From: JANXZO01 sp964355115
Lineage (GTDB): Bacteria; Bacteroidota; Bacteroidia; Bacteroidales; FEN-979
Assembly: GCA_964355115.1 (NCBI GenBank)
Contig: CAYHCQ010000001.1
Location: 18,742 to 82,741 of the forward strand
DNA length: 64,000 nt
Direction: 5' to 3'
The position numbers and the translations under genes are program-made. The notes under the pieces were generated by a model. The model made no database searches. It had not been told where the DNA came from and saw only the letters and a program-made list of their open reading frames with translations. Within the stretch, counting starts at the first letter, position 1. The number at the start of each line of letters is the position of its first letter. Below, piece by piece: positions 50,624 to 59,486 of this stretch.

Positions 50624-50659
50624 AATTCAATCTTTCATTAATTCAATAATTCAATAATT
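50624..50659. repeat. 8-bp tandem repeat (aattcaat) in the leader of the alcohol dehydrogenase gene
   Basis: aattcaat, a degenerate ctttcatt, then two more aattcaat units and aatt, ending 5 nt before the start codon, so it forms the 5' untranslated region. Confidence 0.85.
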
Positions 50660-50664
50660 GCTCT

Positions 50665-51807
50665 ATGGAAAACTTCACAGTATACAACCCAACAACATTG
50701 CATTTTGGTAAAAATGTCCTCTCCGGCATGGGTACGACATTAATGGCTTACGGAAACAGGGTACTGCTTGTTTATGGAAAGGGGTCCGTGAAAAAAAGCG
50801 GTCTGTATGACCAGGTGAAGGACTATCTTGCCAGTGCCGGTCTCGAAGTGTTCGAATACGGGGGGATCAAATCGAATCCCGTTATCGAAGATGTGGATGG
50901 TGCGGCCGCTGTTGGCCGGCAGAATAATGTGGATGTCATCCTGGCGGTTGGCGGAGGAAGTGTCATCGATTCGGCGAAGATCATCTCCGTCACAATTCCT
51001 GTTGAACATTCCGGCTGGAATTTTTTCACGGGCAAGGCCCAGGCAGTTAAAGCCATCCCCATAGTGGCTGTACTTACCCTGGCCGCAACCGGAACAGAGA
51101 TGAATCCGTTTGCAGTGATTTCAAATCATGCACTCGGTCAGAAATCAGCCTTCGGCTCGCCCCTCACCTTCCCGAAACACTCTTTCCTCGATCCGCAGCT
51201 TACTGTCTCGGTTCCCCGCAACTATACAGCGTATGGCGTTGCCGACCTCATTGCCCATTGTTTTGAAGCCTGGTTTGGCATCGGTGATGCAACGCTGAGC
51301 GATCGTTTCGTGATCTCTATTGTTAAGGAGGCGATGGAATACGGACCCAGGCTTCTCAACGATCTTACCAACTATGACCTCAGGGCGAAGATCATGTTTG
51401 CCGCCACCATGGCGCTAAACGGAACGACCATGCACGGAAGGGCCGGGGGCGACTGGGGCGTGCACAGCGCCGGCCATATCCTTTCGCTGCTATATGATGT
51501 CCCCCATGGCGCCTCTCTTACCATCGTCTATCCGGCCTGGATGAGGCACTTCAGCGACCAGATCCCGGAACGTATTGCCGAACTGGGATCACGTTTGTTC
51601 GACACGCCGCTTACGACCGACGAATCCATCGACCGCATCGAAGAATTCTTCGCTTCAATCCATTGCCCTATACGCCTTTCCGAACTAAAAATCCCCGGAG
51701 ATCTTCAACAGCCGATTTTTGAAGGGATGGTGAGCAACAAGGTGAACGGTGCAAAGATGAAATTTTCGGAAAGCGATTACCTGGAGCTGATAGAGTTGTT
51801 TCTATAA
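50665..51807 (+). CDS. Iron-containing alcohol dehydrogenase (butanol dehydrogenase type)
   Basis: 380 residues, group III alcohol dehydrogenase. Nucleotide site AVGGGSVID (95-102); iron ligands Asp194, His198 (GVADLIAHCFE), His267 (WGVHSAGH) and His281 (VPHGASL). The N-terminus NFTVYNPTTLHFGKN is that of YqhD/BdhA-like NADPH/NADH aldehyde reductases. Divergent from the kbl operon with a shared 145-bp promoter region; it could reduce an aldehyde or amino-ketone made by that operon, or act in ordinary aldehyde reduction. Confidence 0.9.
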   Translation: MENFTVYNPTTLHFGKNVLSGMGTTLMAYGNRVLLVYGKGSVKKSGLYDQVKDYLASAGLEVFEYGGIKSNPVIEDVDGAAAVGRQNNVDVILAVGGGSVIDSAKIISVTIPVEHSGWNFFTGKAQAVKAIPIVAVLTLAATGTEMNPFAVISNHALGQKSAFGSPLTFPKHSFLDPQLTVSVPRNYTAYGVADLIAHCFEAWFGIGDATLSDRFVISIVKEAMEYGPRLLNDLTNYDLRAKIMFAATMALNGTTMHGRAGGDWGVHSAGHILSLLYDVPHGASLTIVYPAWMRHFSDQIPERIAELGSRLFDTPLTTDESIDRIEEFFASIHCPIRLSELKIPGDLQQPIFEGMVSNKVNGAKMKFSESDYLELIELFL

Positions 51808-51839
51808 GTAACAAGGTAACAGGGTGACAAGATAACAAA
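51808..51839. repeat. 8-bp tandem repeat (gtaacaag, four copies)
   Basis: gtaacaag gtaacagg gtgacaag ataacaaa, starting at the base after the dehydrogenase stop codon and ending 10 nt before the next gene. The unit is the reverse complement of the cttgttac repeat at 59439-59486. Confidence 0.85.
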
Positions 51840-51849
51840 GCATAGGATT

Positions 51850-54192
51850 ATGTGGAAATGGTTTGCTTCTGTATTCGTTTCTGTCCTCAGTCTGACAGTG
51901 TCAGGATTTGCACAGAGGTCGCCCCCTCCTGCGGTTGTAAAAGCTGTGTTTTTTGATGTATCTCCGCCACTGCGTGAAATGGCACAGAAGGCCTCAGGAA
52001 AGACTGACCAGAGCTGGAAGGATGGCATTGTCCCGAATTTCGGTCATTCAATCCGCGTTGAAAATCCCCATCGGCCTGGTACATTTGATACTGTTGTTCA
52101 ATGGAAATATGGCGGGTCTGCAGCAGACACAATCATACACAATTTCGACGGGCTGAGCAATGTCAACAACGTGGTTCCTCCCGACACATATGGCGATGTG
52201 GGTCCATCCCACTATTTTCAGTTGGTCAACAATTCGTTCGCCATTTACGATAAAACAGGCGTAAAACTGCTTGGGCCGCTCAATACAAGTTCCATCTGGG
52301 AAGGCTTGCCTCACAATTTCAACAATGGTGACGGCATCGTACTATATGACGAGCAGGCCAACCGGTGGCTCATCAGCCAGTTCTCATTCCCCACATTTCC
52401 CGTTGCCCCTTTTTACCAGATGGTGGCAGTATCGCAGACTCCGGATCCAACAGGTTCCTGGTATCGCTGGGAGTTTGTTTTTGGAGACCTGCCGGATTAT
52501 CCCAAATTCGGCATCTGGCCCGACGGATATTATATGTCATACACACGGGTGAAATCGCAGACTTTGAACGCGGAAGGCATTGGTGCGGTGGCGTTTGACC
52601 GGACCGCCATGCTCATCGGCAGTCAGGAACCACGGAGCATACAATTCTTTTTACCCTCAGCAGAGAGCCCGGATGCTATTTTACCCTCCGATTGCGATGG
52701 GGCTTTCCCGCCTGCAGGAACTCCAAACTATTATGGTTATATCAGGAACGGCTATTTTATGATCAGGGAGTTCCATGCCGACTGGCTGAATCCATCAGCC
52801 TCTGCATTTGGAACTCCGCTCGTGCTGCCGGTCAGCCCTTTCACTACCAGCAACCCGGGGATTCCTCAAAGGGAGTCGGATAAATTGCTGACTCCTCTCG
52901 ACGACAGGCTTATGTATAGGCTTCAGTACCGGAAGTTTTCCAATTATCAAGCCATGGTTGTAAATCACTCGATAGATGTTGGTTCGAACGTTGGAATACG
53001 CTGGTACGAGCTAAGGAAAACAAATGCCGGCTGGTTTATTTACCAACAATCGACCTACGCCCCCGATACCATGAACAGGTGGATGGGTAGCATTGCCATG
53101 GATTCTGCAGGCAATATCGGACTCGGTTATTCTGTCTCTGATGCTAATGAATACCCTTCTATCCGTTATACCGGACGTATGCGCCACGACCCTCGCGGCA
53201 TAATGACCCTTGCGGAAACCACCATCTTCAGCGGAACGGGAAGCCAGACAGGTATCTGGAGTGGACAAAGCCGCTGGGGAGATTACAGTTCAATGACCGT
53301 TGATCCTAATTCTCCATCCACCTTCTGGTACACGCAGGAGTATTACGCCACCACCTCGGTAAACGGATGGAAGACCCGGATAGCCTCCTTTTCACTGGCA
53401 GGAGTTCTCGACATACAGGCGACTGCGGCTCCTCCCAGCATTTGTACTGGCGGATCGGCCAGCCTGGATGTGGGTGTATTCAATGCTCCCGGAGCCTGCC
53501 TCTTTTCCTGGACATCCAATCCGGCCGGTTTCACATCCATTGAGAAAAACCCGTTGGTATCTCCCTTAATCCCGACTACCTATATTGTTGAGGTGACAAG
53601 CGACTCTCAAATGAAATCTGATTCGGTGAGGATTTCGATAATACCTCCACCTTCTGCATTTGCAGGAAATGATACCATAATATGCCGGTATGTTGAGAAA
53701 CTGTGCGTTAACGGAAATGCCTCAAATTACAATTCTTTATTATGGTCCACCTCGGGTGATGGGTATTTTTCTGAACCAGGAGCATTGACCACCTTCTATT
53801 ACCCAGGATTCCATGATAAGCAATCGGATTCACTGTCGTTGAAACTTACCGCTTACCCTGTGGCCCCCTGCCTTCCGGTATCGGCCAGCATGAGCCTTTC
53901 AATTGATACCTGTGCCGGGATTGATGATCTGCAGGGAAGCCGGGTTTACGTTAGTCTCCATCCAAATCCCTCCAGCAATAAACTTATGGTCGATATTTCG
54001 GGCACCGGCAACAGCTACATGAAACTCGTTGTCACCAGCTTGTTGAATGAGATTCTGTTTTCGGCTACAGTTGAATACAAGGGGCAGCCGGCACGCCAGC
54101 AAATAGATGTTTCCCATTTTCCGAAAGGCAGCTATCTCCTGAGGGTTCAGACAGAATCAGGGTATGTTGTTAAGCCCTTCCTGGTTCAGTAG
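51850..54192 (+). CDS. Large secreted protein with T9SS sorting domain
   Basis: 780 residues. Signal peptide ends SGFAQ. A long N-terminal domain (about 80-510) with repeated aromatic/Gly patterns and NNVVPPDTYGDVGPSHY resembles a six- to seven-bladed propeller-like surface protein seen in Bacteroidota; then an Ig-like/PKD-like region (about 515-600; ICTGGSASLDVGVF) and a type A sorting domain (about 700-780; SLHPNPSSNKLMVDIS). No enzyme motif found. Probably a surface adhesin or binding protein. Convergent with the next gene, 3 nt apart. Confidence 0.78.
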   Translation: MWKWFASVFVSVLSLTVSGFAQRSPPPAVVKAVFFDVSPPLREMAQKASGKTDQSWKDGIVPNFGHSIRVENPHRPGTFDTVVQWKYGGSAADTIIHNFDGLSNVNNVVPPDTYGDVGPSHYFQLVNNSFAIYDKTGVKLLGPLNTSSIWEGLPHNFNNGDGIVLYDEQANRWLISQFSFPTFPVAPFYQMVAVSQTPDPTGSWYRWEFVFGDLPDYPKFGIWPDGYYMSYTRVKSQTLNAEGIGAVAFDRTAMLIGSQEPRSIQFFLPSAESPDAILPSDCDGAFPPAGTPNYYGYIRNGYFMIREFHADWLNPSASAFGTPLVLPVSPFTTSNPGIPQRESDKLLTPLDDRLMYRLQYRKFSNYQAMVVNHSIDVGSNVGIRWYELRKTNAGWFIYQQSTYAPDTMNRWMGSIAMDSAGNIGLGYSVSDANEYPSIRYTGRMRHDPRGIMTLAETTIFSGTGSQTGIWSGQSRWGDYSSMTVDPNSPSTFWYTQEYYATTSVNGWKTRIASFSLAGVLDIQATAAPPSICTGGSASLDVGVFNAPGACLFSWTSNPAGFTSIEKNPLVSPLIPTTYIVEVTSDSQMKSDSVRISIIPPPSAFAGNDTIICRYVEKLCVNGNASNYNSLLWSTSGDGYFSEPGALTTFYYPGFHDKQSDSLSLKLTAYPVAPCLPVSASMSLSIDTCAGIDDLQGSRVYVSLHPNPSSNKLMVDISGTGNSYMKLVVTSLLNEILFSATVEYKGQPARQQIDVSHFPKGSYLLRVQTESGYVVKPFLVQ

Positions 54193-54195
54193 TTT

Positions 54196-56310
54196 TTATG
54201 GTGCGGAGATTACCGAAAGTTTTTTCGTTATCTGTACCCCCTCCGAACAGAAGTTGAGAAGATAGATTCCCGCAGCAAACCCCGAAATATCTATTGTCGT
54301 CTTTGTTGTGCCTTTTTGAAGGGTGAAACTTCCTGTTAATCTCCCGGAGGAGTTGAACAGGCTAAGAATTGTAGTCTCGTTCAGGGAGGCCGAAAAATTA
54401 ATATTTACCACCGAAGAAGCCGGGTTCGGAAAAAGAGCACAGTTCAAAGCCTGAATATTCGGTTTCTCCTGAACATCCAGAAAGGAGCCTCCTCCGGGGA
54501 GTCTGTTGGTCAGAAAAGCCTTTCTAATGGTATCGATTGCGGTGCGGAGTTTAGCAACAGAGGCAAGGGTGTCGGGACTGGTGTAATCACGGGCCCATAC
54601 AAAGGCAACATCCAACTCCTGCATAGCTCCCGCAAGAAAAGTAAAAGGACCGGTTAACCCAACCCCTGAAATATCGAAAGGGGAATTGCCAGCTGTTGAT
54701 TCGGTCCAGTTGACAGGCCCAAGCGGTGGCTGGCATCCACACCCCCAGTTGAGGGTGTCAGATTCACCGGGAAACATAAATGTGGCGTCCGGGCCGTAAC
54801 CTCCGTAGCCCATATGGCCATTTCCCCCATAAACCATCCGGGTGCTGTCCATCCAGATTGCCTGCATATAATTATAATATTCTCTTGCATATAAAGGAGA
54901 TTTCATATAGGCAGGAGGATTATAGTAACTCTTAAAAATCGAAAATATCCTCATTCCCAGTCTTTCATTATCCGGAATCCCATCGCCAAAACCGAACCCG
55001 TTTACCCCTTCATCACAGATGGGATGGCCGGCGTTATCATACCTTGGCCGGTCGGTTCCGGTTGGTGCCATCCGTGGCCCGGCCAGCAGGGTGTATGATT
55101 GAGATGGGGGATGAACTCCATAAGTAACCCCTTGTCCGTTGCCATCAATGGCCTTGCCGTTGTAACCTATGATGCTTCCACGCCCTACGTCGCTCTGGAT
55201 AAAATCATCGGTAGCAAACCCTATATCGAAATCTGTAAATGAGCCCAGGAAGGTATGGTAATAGGTACGGTTCGACCGGTTGAAAATCCTGTAGTTGAGA
55301 AATATCGTCTTGCTGAATGCCGTGTCTTCAGGCAAATTATAAGCATAGGCCATTCCATGAACCTCAACCCTTAATTTATTCCCACCCGTATCCTTGTGTT
55401 CAGCCCTGTCATCGTTGAAAATGAAAAACAGGGCCTGATCACCGCGAATGGACGGATAGTCCCCCTCCAATGGCTGATATATTCCATCATTGTTTGCATC
55501 ATGAAACGGGGCAAGTTGTGCAGCCTGTCCCAGGGCAGTGTTGCCATTTCCGGGCCAGGATAATATATCATTTATGGGCTGGTATTCCTGATCACTCCAA
55601 TGGGTTTTATGATATTCTATTTCCGCCTTTTTCAGGTTCCAGACGTAATTCCATATTGTATCCTGATAAATGGAATAGTTGGCTGTGTCCATAACCGGCC
55701 CGGCATAAAAATCGGGATTATTTCCTGCAAATCCCCATCCCTGGCGATACTGTTCTGCTGCAAGATGCAAAGTGTCATTTGCATCCAGGCCACCTATCCA
55801 GAAAGCATTTGCAAAAACGGTGCTCTTGCCTGACCCTTTTGGGACAAAAAACCCTGGTGACCAGGACTGATTTTTCAACAGCATGAAATTGTATCCGGAT
55901 GCAGTAAGCACCGCCTCTACATCATTAATTTTGAGGGTATCATAACTGTTATCACGAATCCTGAAAACCATGTGGGCCGTTGAAGTTTGAGATGATGATG
56001 CATTTAGCAGGGAATAGGAGCCGATGATAAGGTTTCCCACACCCCGGTTAGGCGCCAGGTAGGTAAACATACCCTGGTAGTGCCAGGTTGAGATCACACT
56101 GCCACTCCCTGCCCCTAATCCACCTATTACAAATATTGAATCACCGGCCAGGATGGTATCATTTGCAAGAAGGTCGACTGTTTTGGAAAATCCGGGAACC
56201 AGGTCGATGGTATCGTTAACTGCCCTGAAAGCCTGTCCGGAGAGCTGTTGAGCCGAATAAACCATCAAAATGAGAAGAAAAAACGATGTAATTGCGATTT
56301 TAGGTTTCAT
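54196..56310 (-). CDS. Secreted T9SS cargo protein, function unknown
   Basis: 704 residues from ATG 56310, which starts the signal peptide MKPKIAITSFFLLILMVYSA; the longer frame start at 56352 overlaps the upstream gene. An N-terminal domain of about 100 residues has DLVPGFSKTVDLLANDTILA, a cadherin-like strand pattern; the middle has several Asp-rich loops (HDANNDGIYQPLEGDYPSI) of the calcium-binding DxDxDG kind, and the end (about 625-704; CALFPNPASSVVNINFS) is a type A sorting domain. Follows the propeller-repeat gene by 25 nt; likely co-transcribed. Confidence 0.78.
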   Translation of the reverse strand: MKPKIAITSFFLLILMVYSAQQLSGQAFRAVNDTIDLVPGFSKTVDLLANDTILAGDSIFVIGGLGAGSGSVISTWHYQGMFTYLAPNRGVGNLIIGSYSLLNASSSQTSTAHMVFRIRDNSYDTLKINDVEAVLTASGYNFMLLKNQSWSPGFFVPKGSGKSTVFANAFWIGGLDANDTLHLAAEQYRQGWGFAGNNPDFYAGPVMDTANYSIYQDTIWNYVWNLKKAEIEYHKTHWSDQEYQPINDILSWPGNGNTALGQAAQLAPFHDANNDGIYQPLEGDYPSIRGDQALFFIFNDDRAEHKDTGGNKLRVEVHGMAYAYNLPEDTAFSKTIFLNYRIFNRSNRTYYHTFLGSFTDFDIGFATDDFIQSDVGRGSIIGYNGKAIDGNGQGVTYGVHPPSQSYTLLAGPRMAPTGTDRPRYDNAGHPICDEGVNGFGFGDGIPDNERLGMRIFSIFKSYYNPPAYMKSPLYAREYYNYMQAIWMDSTRMVYGGNGHMGYGGYGPDATFMFPGESDTLNWGCGCQPPLGPVNWTESTAGNSPFDISGVGLTGPFTFLAGAMQELDVAFVWARDYTSPDTLASVAKLRTAIDTIRKAFLTNRLPGGGSFLDVQEKPNIQALNCALFPNPASSVVNINFSASLNETTILSLFNSSGRLTGSFTLQKGTTKTTIDISGFAAGIYLLNFCSEGVQITKKLSVISAP

Positions 56311-56335
56311 GTCGGACATCAGTATTAATATTGAT

Positions 56336-58621
56336 TCATCTGGTAAGGACAAGTTTGCGGCTGATCACCCCATCTTTCATAAATAAAGAGAGGTAAAAAA
56401 TACTTCCTCCTGCATCAGACAAGACAATCGTGTGCTCGGTTGCCTTCTTATTGATCTCTTTTACAACCGCACCCATCGTATTGAAAATAACAATTTTTTC
56501 GGGAGGAATGAGAGACCGGATCGTTACCGTACCAGAAGTAGGATTCGGAAAAACAGTTACGAAATCCTCTTGTAAGTCCTCAATTGCATCTGTTTCTCCT
56601 TTTTGCGAAACAGTGAAAGTGACCGTTTTGGCTTTGGGTGAAAAAAGGTAGAGAACTGCTTGTCGTTTTTTGGTGGTAGTATTGGGTTTGAGGGTGGTAA
56701 AAATCAGAGTGTCGCTCCCAAGGCCATTTGTTTTACTCACTGCAAGCCAGTCGGGCATGTATCCCTGCAACGACCATTCAACACAGGTGTTTATGGTAAG
56801 CATCATGCTGTTTCCGGTATCCCAGTTTAAAACCACCGTGTCAGGATTTGTTTCAAGGGTAAAGATATCAGACAAGGCGCATATCCACACACCCCTGGTG
56901 CGGGTTCCGGCGAAAACGTTCAGGCTGTTCAGAACCAATGTCTGGACTGAAGAATCGGCCAAACCAGTGTTCAGTTTTTTCCAGTCTTCTGCCCGGCATG
57001 TTAAAACAAAAATTCCATTCTCTTCCGTTGCAGCAAAAATTGATTCATTACAAAATCCCACAGAGGTGATACTAAATCCAGGCAGCCCGCTCTTCACAGG
57101 ATTCCATGTCTGTGCCTGATCATATGAGCAGTAAACCCCGGATATGGTGCCTGCATAGATCTCGGCTCCTCTGCCAGATAAAGTATTAATCTGTAAGTCA
57201 TTCAACCCATAATTTACTGGCTCCCATTGAATTTCATTCATTGAAGAAATAAATACTCCTTCACTGCGGGTTCCGGCATATACCTTACCTTGCGAAATAG
57301 CCAGTGTGGTAATGTTCAAATCCGTCATCCCATTATTGACAGCAGACCACTGCTTCCCGGTATCAGCCGAAAAGAATACACCACCCCCCTCAGTTCCTGC
57401 AAATAACCTGATACCATCTGAAGCAAGCGCTGATACATAGGGGTTTGATAATCCGTAATTGCCAGTATTCCAAGTATAACCATTATCCTCCGACATGTAA
57501 AATCCCGATCCCATTGTACCCGCCAGGAGGAGATCGCCGATCTTAAGTATGGACGATATAAAGCAGCTTTGAAGTCCGTTGTTCCTGGAAGACCATTCAT
57601 AACCATTTCCGGCCGAGTGAAATATTCCGGCACCCCATGTGCCTGCATATATATCCGAGCCGCTGATCATCATTGACTTTATTCCGGAATTCAGGAGACC
57701 TTGGTTTGTTTCGAGCCAGCTGTCTCCCTGGTCGGCCGAATAAAATATTCCTCCCCCGTTACTCCCCGCAAAAATTTTTGAACTGGTGTTACCGAGGCAA
57801 TGGATCACAGGATTAAAGGGTAAATTGTTAACTGGTTGCCATTGATTGCCGTGGTCCGTTGTTCTGTAAATTCCCGATCCGTATGTGCCTGCAAAAATTC
57901 CTGAAGAGGATACCGTCAATGCGGTCACAACTGTCTGGCCTGAAATGCCGTTGTTTACATCATGCCATTCACTCCCGGTGTGCCTGAAAATACCGCCCCC
58001 GTCAAGCCCTGCGAAAAGAACATCACCATCTGCTGCCAAAGATAATACATTCAGGTTGGTGAGCCCATTATTCATGGGATGCCAGGTTATTCCGCTATCA
58101 GGAGAATAGTGGACACCTGTGCCATTGGTGGCTGCAAAAACAGTGGAACCCATCATGGTAAATGCATATACCTTCGATAGTCCAAGAGCAGGATGATGGA
58201 TCCAGTTTTCCGCGTTGTCGGTGGATATAAATAGTCCGGCATCGCTACCGGCAAGTAGTCTGGTTCCGCATTTGGCCAGGGACCTGATGACCGGATTCGT
58301 CAAACCGTTGCTGGCAGGCATCCAGTTTGATCCTCCATTGACCGACCGGTACACACCATTTCCATAGGTTCCGGCAAAAAAGGATGAGCTGCTGATCAAA
58401 ACCGAATATATGGGAGTATCAGGAAGTCCGTCGGATTCAATAACCCAGGTCTGTCCCTCGTCTCCGGATAAAAAGACCCCAGCCGACGTCCCGGCAAGGA
58501 TATTCGTCCCATCAACAACAATTGTATAAACATTTCCTCCCGTCGGTCCCGCTGTTTGCCTCCACTGTGCCCATGAAAGGACAGGATATAACACCAGAAT
58601 GAAAAATAATGATTTTCGCAT
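56336..58621 (-). CDS. Secreted beta-propeller (BNR/sialidase-like) repeat protein with T9SS sorting domain
   Basis: 761 residues. Signal peptide ends SWAQ. Residues about 25-560 consist of about 13 tandem repeats of roughly 42 residues, each with the pattern FAGTxGxGVFxSxDxGxxW then NNGLxxxxVxSL, the Asp-box/VPS10-type propeller strand set (DQGDSWLETNQGL, DNGYTWNTGNYGL). One repeated unit is the photosynthesis-stability/YCF48-like blade. A bacterial Ig-like region precedes a type A sorting domain (TVFPNPTSGTVTIRS). No catalytic residues of sialidases are evident, so binding is more likely. Confidence 0.82.
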   Translation of the reverse strand: MRKSLFFILVLYPVLSWAQWRQTAGPTGGNVYTIVVDGTNILAGTSAGVFLSGDEGQTWVIESDGLPDTPIYSVLISSSSFFAGTYGNGVYRSVNGGSNWMPASNGLTNPVIRSLAKCGTRLLAGSDAGLFISTDNAENWIHHPALGLSKVYAFTMMGSTVFAATNGTGVHYSPDSGITWHPMNNGLTNLNVLSLAADGDVLFAGLDGGGIFRHTGSEWHDVNNGISGQTVVTALTVSSSGIFAGTYGSGIYRTTDHGNQWQPVNNLPFNPVIHCLGNTSSKIFAGSNGGGIFYSADQGDSWLETNQGLLNSGIKSMMISGSDIYAGTWGAGIFHSAGNGYEWSSRNNGLQSCFISSILKIGDLLLAGTMGSGFYMSEDNGYTWNTGNYGLSNPYVSALASDGIRLFAGTEGGGVFFSADTGKQWSAVNNGMTDLNITTLAISQGKVYAGTRSEGVFISSMNEIQWEPVNYGLNDLQINTLSGRGAEIYAGTISGVYCSYDQAQTWNPVKSGLPGFSITSVGFCNESIFAATEENGIFVLTCRAEDWKKLNTGLADSSVQTLVLNSLNVFAGTRTRGVWICALSDIFTLETNPDTVVLNWDTGNSMMLTINTCVEWSLQGYMPDWLAVSKTNGLGSDTLIFTTLKPNTTTKKRQAVLYLFSPKAKTVTFTVSQKGETDAIEDLQEDFVTVFPNPTSGTVTIRSLIPPEKIVIFNTMGAVVKEINKKATEHTIVLSDAGGSIFYLSLFMKDGVISRKLVLTR

Positions 58622-58640
58622 TTCGCTACTGCACTATGCA

Positions 58641-58648
58641 CAAAGTTA
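58641..58648 (-). promoter_or_regulatory. -7 promoter box of the propeller-repeat gene
   Basis: TAACTTTG on the minus strand, 19 nt before the start at 58621. Confidence 0.4.
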
Positions 58649-58726
58649 GGATTTTTTTGGTATCCGGAAAAACAGGTAAAGAAAGTTAAGATAGGGATAT
58701 TGGCTGGATTGTCATCTTGTTATCAT

Positions 58727-58749
58727 TTGCAACCGATTAATAGTTGCAA
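58727..58749. promoter_or_regulatory. Putative hicAB operator (inverted repeat)
   Basis: TTGCAAC (58727-58733), 9 nt, GTTGCAA (58743-58749), a perfect 7-bp inverted repeat. The right arm contains the TTG of the hicA -33 box, so a bound repressor would block transcription. Confidence 0.6.
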
Positions 58750-58773
58750 TTACAAAATAGTTCCGTATATTTG
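58744..58773 (+). promoter_or_regulatory. Promoter of hicAB
   Basis: TTG (58744-58746), 19 nt, then a perfect TATATTTG (58766-58773), 15 nt before the hicA start. Confidence 0.6.
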
Positions 58774-58788
58774 CATTAAAGAATATTC

Positions 58789-59046
58789 ATGAGCAGACAT
58801 GAAAAACTAAGAGAAAAACTCCTCCGGTTACCAAGAAACTTTACCTATGATGAATTGGTAACATTGTTAGGGGGTTATGGGTATATCTCAGCAGAAAGAA
58901 GAAGAGCTTCCGGATCGGCTGTAATGTTTTTCAACGTGAAACTAAATGACAAAATAATGTTTCACAGACCTCATCCTGAAAAGGAAATGAAAAGGTACAT
59001 CCTTGAACTGATAATAGAGAAGTTAAAAAAAAACGAACTGCTATAA
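58789..59046 (+). CDS. HicA-type toxin
   Basis: 85 residues. dsRBD-fold mRNA interferase family. LRRLPRNFTYDELVTLLGGYGY-like N-terminus, a central SGSAVMFF strand and the C-terminal IMFHRPHPEKEMKRYI match the longer HicA variants paired with COG4226-type HicB. The histidine in FHRPH is the likely catalytic position. It is the first gene of a two-gene toxin-antitoxin operon with its own promoter and operator. Confidence 0.82.
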   Translation: MSRHEKLREKLLRLPRNFTYDELVTLLGGYGYISAERRRASGSAVMFFNVKLNDKIMFHRPHPEKEMKRYILELIIEKLKKNELL

Positions 59047-59104
59047 TTCAAGAAGGTCTGTTAAAAATGAATACCAGAAAAAGAATACATCAAATAACAA
59101 ATTT

Positions 59105-59437
59105 ATGAACACACTCACTTATAAAGATTATATCGGATCGGTAAGTTTTTCTGCCGAGGATGAAGTTTTCTATGGTAAAATAGAGCATATCAATGATTTA
59201 ATAGTATTTGAGTCAGCCAATGCGCATGATCTAAAAAAAGTATTTGAAGAATCTGTTGATGATTATCTCTCGTTCTGCGAAGAAAAATGTGTTCAACCTG
59301 ATAAACCCTTTAAGGGAAGTTTCAATGTCAGAATGAAACCTGCGTTGCATAAGTTAGCCTGTCAGAAAGCATTGCAGCAAGGCATTTCATTAAATAAATT
59401 TATTGAGAAAACCCTGGAGAAGGAACTGAATAGATAA
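59105..59437 (+). CDS. HicB-type antitoxin
   Basis: 110 residues. The N-terminal partial RNase-H fold region (LTYKDYIGSVSFSAEDEVFY) neutralises HicA; the C-terminal segment KGSFNVRMKPALHKLACQKA and GISLNKFIEKTLEKEL is a ribbon-helix-helix DNA-binding domain, expected to bind the inverted repeat at 58727-58749. It follows hicA by 58 nt. Its stop codon abuts a cttgttac tandem repeat. Confidence 0.85.
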   Translation: MNTLTYKDYIGSVSFSAEDEVFYGKIEHINDLIVFESANAHDLKKVFEESVDDYLSFCEEKCVQPDKPFKGSFNVRMKPALHKLACQKALQQGISLNKFIEKTLEKELNR

Positions 59438-59438
59438 C

Positions 59439-59486
59439 CCTGTTACCTTGTCACCCTGTTACCTTGTCACCTTGTTACCTTGTCAC
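59439..59486. repeat. 8-bp tandem repeat (cttgttac / cttgtcac, six units) between convergent genes
   Basis: Six units: cctgttac cttgtcac cctgttac cttgtcac cttgttac cttgtcac. It fills the gap between hicB (stop 59435-59437) and the MFS gene, and its last unit supplies the MFS stop codon (59483-59485 on the minus strand). Confidence 0.92.

Noticed and set aside
59439..59486. CRISPR-like array
   Set aside because: The 8-bp units are in direct contact without spacers and no cas genes are near.
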